From Nematostella vectensis (lineage: Eukaryota > Cnidaria > Anthozoa > Actiniaria > Edwardsiidae), in the NCBI RefSeq assembly GCF_932526225.1, contig NC_064042.1, forward strand, positions 10,368,540 through 10,432,539: DNA of 64,000 nt. Reading direction: 5' to 3'. Position numbers and translations under genes: made by a program. Under the pieces are notes generated by a model. It was given only the letters and a program-made list of their open reading frames with translations. It ran no database searches and was not told where the DNA came from. Numbering within the stretch: the first letter of the stretch is position 1; every line of letters begins with the position of its first letter. Positions 56,834-64,000 of the stretch are shown here, in pieces.

Positions 56834-57416
56834 GATAAATATCTCATAATATATATATTAACAGTTGAGGTCGATCTCAACAATTTTTTACTCTAAAGTT
56901 TCAAACCACGCGGAGATTTGAAATCCGAAAAAGCGAAACAGGCAAAGCAAAAACTCACTGTTTCCCTAAAAAAGTCCACATAAATATAAATTCTACCACT
57001 CTATGGTGTCTTGCTGCAATTTTAGAGGACATTTATCAACAAATACAGTTGTTTTTCAACTGCATTCAGACTATGAGACGTAAGTGAATGAGGGACTCTA
57101 TCCACTTCACACGGCCGCCATGTTTACTGAGCGCCAAAGGTCACGTGGTACATCGTGACGTAGAGGGGGTTCTGGACGGTTACGAATATGGTCCCTACAA
57201 AATTTTATTATAAAAAATAATTGTATAAAAACATTTTACCCTCAAAATACTTTAAATTCTACCTAATAACGTTTACCCGACTTAGTGAGATTTTTTTGAA
57301 GTTTGGCCTCACTCTTCGTTGTAAATTGTGTCAGGTCTTTTTATGTATTATCTACTAAAGCCCCTAACAGAAAAGTTCCCTTAGAGAGTAGAGCTGGGCC
57401 CGAGTCTGCCTCGATT
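56834..57416. promoter_or_regulatory. Shared upstream region of TBL1 and RPL8
   Basis: A region of about 580 bp between the TBL1 start codon and the RPL8 5' pyrimidine tract, with genes pointing away on both sides. A bidirectional housekeeping promoter is inferred. I see no TATA box. Confidence 0.5.
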
Positions 57417-57445
57417 CTTCCTCTTCGCCAACCGTGGCCATATTG
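57417..57445 (+). promoter_or_regulatory. RPL8 5' TOP tract and non-coding first exon
   Basis: CTTCCTCTTCGCC looks like the terminal oligopyrimidine start of a ribosomal-protein mRNA. It is followed by accgtggccatattg and a strong donor GTAAGA at 57446. The matching acceptor is probably ttttaaag just before the ATG at 57957. TOP tracts put translation under growth (mTOR) control (family knowledge). Confidence 0.6.
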
Positions 57446-57956
57446 GTAAGAATGCGAGAATAGCATGGTTTCTATCCGATAAAATTCCCTATTAGTAAAA
57501 GCCATCGCGCTTATTTGAATGCCGTATTAGAAACATTAGTTATCTCTGTAGCTCTTGCTTTCCTTATTTTGTTAGGTTTCATCTAATCTTGTCTTGAAAT
57601 CCTTTTTAACATTCACATACACGAAATGTTTTTTTGAAGGCATTTCATACTCTACTCTTCGAATTCTATTCTAAAATCAAATGATATTTTTTCGTGTTTT
57701 TCTTCTTTCAATGTCGGATTTGGCTTATAGATAATTATTTGGGCACCATTATTTGAGTAGCTGTCTTGAGCTCAGAGTGTTATCGTGTTGGAAATACATG
57801 CGAAATAATCAGAGCCTCGTATGTAAGGCAAATTCAAAGTCGAGTCCATGTTTACTTGCGGATGTACTTTGTTCTGTAGTACTCTTTGTTAGTCATAGGC
57901 TTCTTTAGACTATTGAGACCAATATATTTATTGTTGTTTTCTATTTTAAAGTAAAT

Positions 57957-60297
57957 ATGGGTCGTGTGATCCGAGGCCAACGAAAGGGTGCTGGCAGTAT
58001 TTTTACGTCTCATACAAAACACAGAAAGGGGGCTGCCAACCTCAGGGTTCATGACTATGCCGAGAGACATGGATACATCAAGGGTGTAGTGAAGGAGATT
58101 ATCCACGACCCTGGTCGAGGTGCTCCTCTAGCTGTAGTAGTTTTCCGTGACCCTTATCGTTACAAGCTCCGCAAGGAATTGTTTGTTGCCACTGAGGGCA
58201 TGTACACTGGTCAGTTCATCTACTGTGGCAAAAAAGGTATAGTGTCAACTCTAGAAATACGTCTGTTAAGGGTGATTCAGACAGCATGATTTAGTTGTAT
58301 GCAAAAACTCTATAACTCTAGTTGTGCGAGAATAGACGTGCAGTCTAAATCTGCCTTTACAAATAGTATTACATTTGCCAAAGTTGTATCATGTCTCATA
58401 TTTTGCCATTCACTAAATTGATGTAAATTGATGTTTATGAGCAGCTTTCTTAATCAAAATGAGGTGAAGCATCACAGGCTATAAAACATTTATACATTTT
58501 ACATGCTGTTCTGGCTCAACATTTATTAATTACTGTAAAATTAACAATGTAGCAACTGAGGCTTGGTGATCTTGTAACACACTTGAAAAAAAATAGAAGG
58601 AAAAAAAATAGACAAGGACAAACAAACTTTAAACTTTACAAATTTTATACTTTCAAGTTAACTTGTTTAGTTGATTCTGCTCACATTTTGATTGTTAATG
58701 TCATGGAAATTTTGACAAACTGCAGTTATAAAGCAGATAAAACTATATTTTACTAAAAAAATTTTCTACTTAGCTGCTCTTCAGATTGGTAACTGCCTCC
58801 CTGTCGGCATTATGCCCGAGGGTACCATCATCAGCAGTGTGGAGGAAAAGACTGGCGACCGTGGCAGACTTGCAAGGACCTCTGGGAACTATGCCACTGT
58901 GATCTCTCACAATGTTGAGAAGAAGCGTACCCGTGTTAAGCTTCCGTCTGGCATCAAGAAGGTCATCCCCTCCTCAAACAGGGCCTTGGTCGGTATTGTT
59001 GCTGGTGGTGGCCGTATTGACAAGCCCATGCTCAAAGCTGGCCGTGCCTACCACAAGTACAAGGCCAAGAGGAACTGCTGGCCACGTGTCCGTGGTGTGG
59101 CTATGAACGTGAGTTTTTCATGTGTTTTAAGTAGTTTAACAGTTCTCTTAGACATATTGAATGGAGACCAAGATCAAGGTGTTTGTTTTCAGTGGTTTGT
59201 TGAGGTTCTCTGGCATCAGTGGAAAGTACAAACAGCATTTATAAAACACTTCTTTATTCGAACTAACAGGGTTGCTTTGCCTGTAAGAGTCCCAAAACTA
59301 GACATTCTAAGTGTGTTGTAACTTTTCGAACTGTCTGGATTATCTGGATTGTTGCATGCCTATCTTTTAATGTTTGCCTGTCCCACCATGTCTTTTTGTG
59401 TCCCTCTCTGATTTCTTTCTTTCTCTCTAGTCTCTTTCTTTCGTCTTTATGTCTGCCTACTCACATGTCTTTTTATCTGTTAGTTGGTTATGCTTTATTT
59501 GACAAAATGATGTGCAACCTTTTCAAAAAAAACATGTGAACCTAAAAATGTGACTAGTATTTCTCTATAGTTTCCCCTTTTTCGCTTGCTTTCTATACTA
59601 AAAAAACATGATCAGAGAAGTTATTGTACCAGCTCATAATATAATCCTTTGATATTTTTCATGGGATACACTGATGTCTGTCTATGGTGTATGTGTCTGT
59701 TAGATGTGTGGTTTAAGGTGTATGTAATTGAACTTCTGATAATCTTATGTGGTGTGTTTTCATTGTGTGTTTCTGATCTTTGTCTAACTGTCAACAAAGG
59801 CTCTGTGGGAAAGGTTTAATGGGAAATGTGTATTGGTATCTAAAACCTATGCCAGGTTCCAATCTTTTTTCATCCATGTTTGTCTTTGGCATCTAAATAT
59901 CCCCCCTGATTCTATCAATTGTGTGTCTGACTGTCCCAATCATTCACTAACCATCTAAGTCATTTAAGTTAACTGCTAAGTGGGTATTACTTTGAATGGC
60001 ATTGTCCTTCTCTTTTATCTACATGTCCTGGCCCACCATCAGGCCAGGATACAGACCAGTCATCAGTGATGACCTCAGATCATGTTTTCATTTCCTTTTA
60101 ATTTATATGATATATTTGTCTGTGTCTAGCCTGTTGAACATCCTCACGGTGGTGGTAACCATCAACATATTGGTCACCCCTCAACTGTCAGACGTGACAC
60201 TCCTGCCGGTCGCAAGGTCGGTCTTATCGCTGCTAGACGTACTGGTCTGTTGCGTGGTGGACAGAAGATCCTCAAGGGAGACAAAGAAAGCGAGTAG
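57957..60297 (+). CDS. RPL8: 60S ribosomal protein L8 (uL2)
   Basis: Coding exons 57957-58236, 58774-59108 and 60130-60297, phases joining, 783 nt, 260 aa (human 257). It starts [20 protein letters not shown] and ends [17 protein letters not shown]. It contains [87 protein letters not shown] and [17 protein letters not shown]. The last contains the conserved uL2 histidine loop near the peptidyl-transferase centre. It is a core component of the large ribosomal subunit. The last intron is about 1 kb and was searched for box C/D snoRNAs without a convincing hit. Upstream, a TOP-containing non-coding exon is likely. Confidence 0.98.
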
Positions 60298-60312
60298 ACT
60301 CCAATTCTGTGC

Positions 60313-60318
60313 AATAAA
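60313..60318 (+). terminator. RPL8 polyadenylation signal
   Basis: AATAAA lies 16 bases after the RPL8 stop codon, giving a very short 3' UTR as usual for ribosomal-protein mRNAs. Confidence 0.85.
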
Positions 60319-60551
60319 ATAATAACAACCTTGGAGATATTTGTGTCTTTATTGGGTCTTTTGTAACTAACAAGGCAATTCATTTCTGCAAACTGCTATG
60401 ATAATTGCTGACAAAAATTATTATCATTATTTAATTATTAAGAATTCAGTGAATTCCAGAGGAGTGATACAACCACCACCTTCAGGTGGCAAGATCAGGC
60501 GAGCTAAGTGTTAACGCCTCGAAGCTACTGCCATCCTATACCAGTAGAGGT

Positions 60552-61802
60552 CTATTCTCTGTTTTTTTTTTTAATTGGTAGCAGGGAATGCCGTTGACTA
60601 AAACCTTTATGGAGGGATGCGTTGTTCAATGTAAATGAAACGAAACCATGGCCAGAGTAAACTGTCTCGGCCACCTCCATCCAGCAGTCCCTAAATGAGC
60701 GCACAATCGTTCGGGTTCCACCACTTCCAAGTATCCGCACAGTGTTCCTTGTGGCCGCTTTATCCACAATCCTTTGCAGGTGAGTGGTTGAAAGCGTGGC
60801 TGAATTTGTAAGCTCGATGAGTTCCTCCCAGAACGCAACAGCTTGCATTACGAACGCGGTCGTGCTCCGAGTATCTCCGAGTTCCTTGTGAGATCTATCT
60901 TGCTCTACTTTTAGATGCCGCACTCTGCTGGCGATGTCATCAAGCTTCTCGTTGACCTACAATCAAAAGCGAATCGTGTAATCTCTCAAGGCGGAATAAA
61001 GAATTCTTGAAAGGGGGCAGCATCCCGAATAGGGGGGGAGGAGGGTTGTGGGCACAATGGATCGACAACTTTCGAAAATCTAAAGGTTACCGCCATTATT
61101 AGTAATACAGGGTTATCCTGTAGTCCCTACCTCTCTGATTTTCGACTCGGCCCTCCGTATTTCGCTGTCAGCTCTTTCGGCATCTATCTCGTGCTTTGTC
61201 ACGTCACTGTAAGCTGCCTTCGCTCTCGTTGAGTTATCTTCCAGCAGCTCGCGAACTAGCAATACTTGACCAACAACAGGGACCCACCACATCGACTTAA
61301 CCTCGTCTAACTTTTGTTCAGCTTCGCGCTGCTTGGCCCTCGCCTCATCCGCTCTTCTTCTAGCGGATTGTTTATTTTTGGCATGCTCCTGTTTAGCCGT
61401 TTTTTGAGCTGCCTTCTTGATCGCTAAATCCTTCTTCCTATTATTCAGCATTGTTTCCTCTGAGTGTAAACTATTCACCTGTCGGACCAAACTTTCCACT
61501 CTTCTTTGACACCTTCTCTCTTCGGACTCCAGAGAATTTCGCAGGAGGGTTGATTGTAGCTTCAGCATGAACGCGTCTTGTCGGATCGAGCGAAGTGTCT
61601 TCGAGGCTGATTGGGCATCTCCTTCTCTCAATGATCTTAACGCAGCTTGAACTGCATCAAAACATGTTGAACTCAAGCGAACTAACGACATTGTTTCCTC
61701 GAATTCTGCGTGCCTTGACACGATATAAATTACCAAAGCTACTGTAACTAGGCTTAATATGAAATATGCTGAGCATAAAAGGCTTATTATGAAAGCGAAC
61801 AT
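60552..61802 (-). CDS. Membrane-anchored helical coiled-coil protein, two exons
   Basis: Exons 61131-61802 and 60552-60956, joined at GAG/GTAGGG...TTGTAG/GTC, encode 358 aa. The family is not recognised. Residues 2-29 form a hydrophobic anchor (FIISLLCSAYFILSLVTVAL). A long charged coiled coil follows (about 85-170), a short hydrophobic patch (171-187, MWWVPVVGQVLLVRELL), a second charged helix to about 250, and a C-terminal helical part containing VAFWEELIELTN. The order coiled coil, hydrophobic hairpin, coiled coil and the FW motif resemble the product of the divergent neighbour at 62916-63950 (there ATFWRQMQLHCETL), so the two may be distant relatives. Helical pore-forming proteins have a similar plan, but this is shape similarity only. 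The gene is tail-to-tail with RPL8. Its first 90 bp are duplicated upstream (62018-62108). Confidence 0.8.
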
Positions 61803-61836
61803 TGCGAAAATAGATTGTCATGCCCAACCGAGGTTT
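61746..61836. repeat. Direct repeat copy 1: 5' end of the minus-strand helical gene
   Basis: About 91 bp including the start codon and the first hydrophobic codons of the 60552-61802 gene. It is repeated almost exactly at 62018-62108 (one difference is ggcttaatat versus ggcttgatat). Confidence 0.95.
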
Positions 61837-62017
61837 TAGCTTTTGCCGATTGTTCATGTACGTGAAACATTATACGCTCGATATATAGAGACGGAGCTGG
61901 GGGGCTCGGAGGGACGATTCGCGTCTCCCAAGCCTAAGACGGGAGACGGTGCTGGGAGGCCCGGAGGGGCGATCCACGCCTCCCACCAGTTCCTCTGAAA
62001 CCCCCCAGTCCCCCCCC

Positions 62018-62108
62018 AACTAGGCTTGATATGAAATATGCTGAGCATAAAAGGCTTATTATGAAAGCGAACATTGCGAAAATAGATTGTCATGCCCAAC
62101 CGAGGTTC
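62018..62108. repeat. Direct repeat copy 2: duplicated gene 5' end
   Basis: A near-identical copy of 61746-61836, about 270 bp upstream of the gene it came from and followed by unrelated sequence. It retains the ATG and signal-anchor start but leads into a C-rich, G-rich spacer (61856-62017) in which the frame soon ends. An alternative first exon is conceivable but unsupported. Confidence 0.95.
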
Positions 62109-62456
62109 TATTTGTTTGCCTCGGGACTTCCCCTTAATCATGTCCAGGGAATTTTCCCTTCATTGTCATTATTAAGCACTTTCACTTTCACAAAACGTTC
62201 ACAAAAGTAAAGCTGCTTATTCATGTTTGTAAGAAAATAATCCTTGTATTCTATAATAAGATAGATGATTTTCCGGGTCGTTCAGATCAAAATGGAAAAT
62301 CTCAAAACTCAAAAGAAAAATCAGCTTATATTATCTGTTTCCAAGAAAGCAAGGAAACTGATAAACCTCTTTTGCCATCCAATCACGCAGCAGAATTTAT
62401 GGGGGTTCCCCACATTAATTATTACTTTTGTCTCAAGGGAGTTTACCTTACGAGAC

Positions 62457-62464
62457 TATAAAAG
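62457..62464 (+). promoter_or_regulatory. TATA box of the plus-strand helical gene
   Basis: TATAAAAG lies about 100 bp before the ATG at 62561, leaving room for initiation near 62490 and a short 5' UTR. A strong TATA box suggests an inducible or tissue-specific gene. Confidence 0.65.
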
Positions 62465-62560
62465 AGTTCGCTTTGCGGATTGAGGTACACTCCGCACGCT
62501 AGCGATCAGAAGTCGCCAGGACATATTTTGAGCATACATCTGAATAAGAAATAGTTTAAA

Positions 62561-62902
62561 ATGACTCTAGCTCAGAAAACCGATGTTCAGATAGACGGTG
62601 AATCGTTTGACCTTGTGCGTATTCCAAAAGCGACTAGTAAGCTTGTAACGCAAGCTAAAGGTACGCTAATGGGATCTCTTGATCTCGCGAGCCTTGTGGA
62701 CGACCTAGGGAAGCTAGGCAGCTTTGTTCGACTCGCCTACAACGGAGTAGCGGGAAACACAGAGGTTCAAATCAAGGTCCAACGAGTGGGCTACAAAGTG
62801 ACAAAGCTCGCGGACAAATCTGCGGTTACTGTGCATCGTTTCAAGAGCGCATCGCAGAGCGTATTACAAGAGCTTCAGGGGGACATATCAATATTTACTT
62901 GA
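62561..62902 (+). CDS. N-terminal segment of a helical-protein gene (frame-broken), 113 aa
   Basis: A 113-aa frame starting MTLAQKTDVQIDG, with an alternating hydrophobic/charged middle (ASLVDDLGKLGSFVRLAYNG), ending in a TGA at 62900-62902. The frame used by the following gene (offset by one base) is open back across the end of this one. A GGGGG run lies at 62878-62882, close to where the two frames would have to meet. I read this as the 5' part of one gene of about 460 codons split by a one-base difference, through mutation, sequence error or frameshifting. The product is not recognised. Confidence 0.6.
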   Translation: MTLAQKTDVQIDGESFDLVRIPKATSKLVTQAKGTLMGSLDLASLVDDLGKLGSFVRLAYNGVAGNTEVQIKVQRVGYKVTKLADKSAVTVHRFKSASQSVLQELQGDISIFT

Positions 62903-62915
62903 CGGACTGGAGGAA

Positions 62916-63950
62916 ATGGCCGTTGAGACACTGTCGTTACTAGCTGATGTCGCGTCAAAGATGGCTACAGCGGCAGACGAGCTTCACACCGACTTTGAGG
63001 CAGCGACTGAGGATGTTATAGAGGCATTGGAGGATACCCAGAGAGCGAAAGGGGGAGAGGAGGAACGGAAAAAGAAAATGGAGCAAGAGAGGAAAGAGTT
63101 TGAAATGCGAAAGAGAAAAGCGGAAGTTCTGCAGAAGAGTGCTCTGGAGGCAGAGGCTAAAGCCGAGGCTCTTTACAATGAAGCTCAAATACGCGAGGAC
63201 AAAGCGCTTGATAATCAAGACAAGATCCTTAAAATCTTATCAGCTATCTTTACTGCTGGTGCGGCATATTGCGGTAATGTAGGGCTAGTTCTGGCAGCCA
63301 AAACGGTAGGCGACGCCGTCACAAGCACAGAAGACAACAAGGAAGCTTTGGATCAGGCAAAAACAGAGAAAATGCGTCACTTGGACGACCTACAAAAACA
63401 GCGAGACATCAGACGAGAAGCGCTACAGCAGTGTATTGAGTTCACCGAGAGAATCAAGCATTGTGATGACGATGAGAGCCTGGCTGAAGTTGCCGCGGAA
63501 GCCCTACATAACTCCGTAGGCGCTCTCAAATCACTAAGCGCAATCATGATGAACGCCGCCACCTTTTGGCGCCAGATGCAACTACATTGCGAGACATTAG
63601 CCAAACAAGACATCCAGCGACTCATCGAGAAGGCCATAACGCTGCCGGAGGAAAAACGCATCAAGGTATGGACTTCGACATCGTTCAAGACCAAAGCGGT
63701 GCAGTATTACTCCAAGTGGGTTGCGCTGGATGATGTGTGCGGCGTCTATATGCATCAGATCCGCGACACCCGTAAGGACTTGTACAATTACTTGCAGGAA
63801 AACTATACAGTCCCGCAAGCTAGGAAAAATGTGAAAAGGCTGGCAGTGATGTTTGCAGACGACCTGATGAAAGCTCAAAAGGAGATTGATAAGAAGGAAT
63901 TTGAGGCCTCGAAAGAAATTTTAGCATTAGAGGCTCCTCCCAAAAACTAA
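62916..63950 (+). CDS. Helical coiled-coil protein with central hydrophobic segment, 344 aa
   Basis: It begins MAVETLSLLADVASKMATAA. A very charged coiled coil spans about 48-100 (EEERKKKMEQERKEFEMRKR), then a hydrophobic, Gly/Ala-rich segment at about 104-130 (ILSAIFTAGAAYCGNVGLVL). A second coiled coil (about 137-170) follows and then a helical C-terminal region with NAATFWRQMQLHCETL. There is no signal peptide in this frame. The frame is open upstream of its ATG, so the Met may be internal to a longer protein that begins in the 62561 frame. The plan is that of helical membrane-inserting proteins, including some pore formers (family knowledge), but no catalytic or named motif is present. 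Its function is unknown. It is divergent from the 60552-61802 gene. Confidence 0.75.
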   Translation: MAVETLSLLADVASKMATAADELHTDFEAATEDVIEALEDTQRAKGGEEERKKKMEQERKEFEMRKRKAEVLQKSALEAEAKAEALYNEAQIREDKALDNQDKILKILSAIFTAGAAYCGNVGLVLAAKTVGDAVTSTEDNKEALDQAKTEKMRHLDDLQKQRDIRREALQQCIEFTERIKHCDDDESLAEVAAEALHNSVGALKSLSAIMMNAATFWRQMQLHCETLAKQDIQRLIEKAITLPEEKRIKVWTSTSFKTKAVQYYSKWVALDDVCGVYMHQIRDTRKDLYNYLQENYTVPQARKNVKRLAVMFADDLMKAQKEIDKKEFEASKEILALEAPPKN

Positions 63951-64000
63951 AGGGCTGATTAATAGGGCTTTATCTTATTAGGGACTGTGAGGGAGGGGGT

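Noticed and set aside
59109-60129. Possible box C/D or H/ACA snoRNA in the last RPL8 intron (GTGATGA near 60066; a hairpin cctggcc/ggccagg near 60030)
   Set aside because: No D box (CTGA) at a suitable distance and no terminal stem or ACA context, so not supported.
62561-63950. Bacterial-type operon (two frames 13 bp apart with GGAGGAA before the second ATG)
   Set aside because: All neighbours are intron-containing animal genes, a TATA box lies upstream, and the second frame is open well before its ATG. A frame break in one gene is simpler.

Overview
The window looks like nuclear DNA of an early-branching animal, most likely a cnidarian and plausibly a sea anemone such as Nematostella. This is inferred from intron-rich animal genes with GT-AG junctions in conserved positions, one U12-type intron, an AT-rich base composition, and a dense load of short inverted-repeat (MITE/foldback) elements and minisatellites. 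No species-specific marker was checked.

Layout. 78-13214 (minus) is an 18-exon gene for a short IQGAP-like RasGAP-domain protein (about 565 aa). Head-to-head with it, 14017-22410 (plus) is a 10-exon S-formylglutathione hydrolase/esterase D gene (279 aa). Its introns hold at least four inverted-repeat elements and a 450-bp (CAC/CAT)n tract. 25657-28884 (plus) is a single-exon coiled-coil protein I do not recognise, preceded by about 640 bp of apparently decayed coding sequence. 31378-36254 is a 4.9-kb foldback element with about 1.3-kb inverted arms, TTAA on both sides and a G-rich minisatellite core. 39997-41277 (plus) is an intronless class A GPCR. 46567-56833 (minus) is TBL1X/TBL1XR1 (14 exons, 497 aa), head-to-head with RPL8 (57957-60297, plus, 260 aa). 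The right end has a divergent pair of genes for helical membrane/coiled-coil proteins: a two-exon gene at 60552-61802 (minus) and a TATA-box gene at 62561-63950 (plus), the latter split into two frames.

Gene relations. Three divergent pairs share short upstream regions (RasGAP/ESD, TBL1/RPL8, and the two helical-protein genes). Each pair may use a bidirectional promoter. RPL8 and the minus-strand helical gene are tail-to-tail, about 250 bp apart.

Most unusual observations. (1) Three tandem arrays, in two unrelated genes, each have a unit that contains the 3' end of the adjacent exon plus its 5' splice site, so each intron begins with an array of about 4 to 18 donor-site copies. (2) The RasGAP gene has a textbook U12 donor and branch point, but the reading frame requires an AT-AA intron. 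(3) The TTAA-flanked foldback element. (4) The divergent helical-protein pair, with a duplicated 5' end on one side and a one-base frame break on the other.
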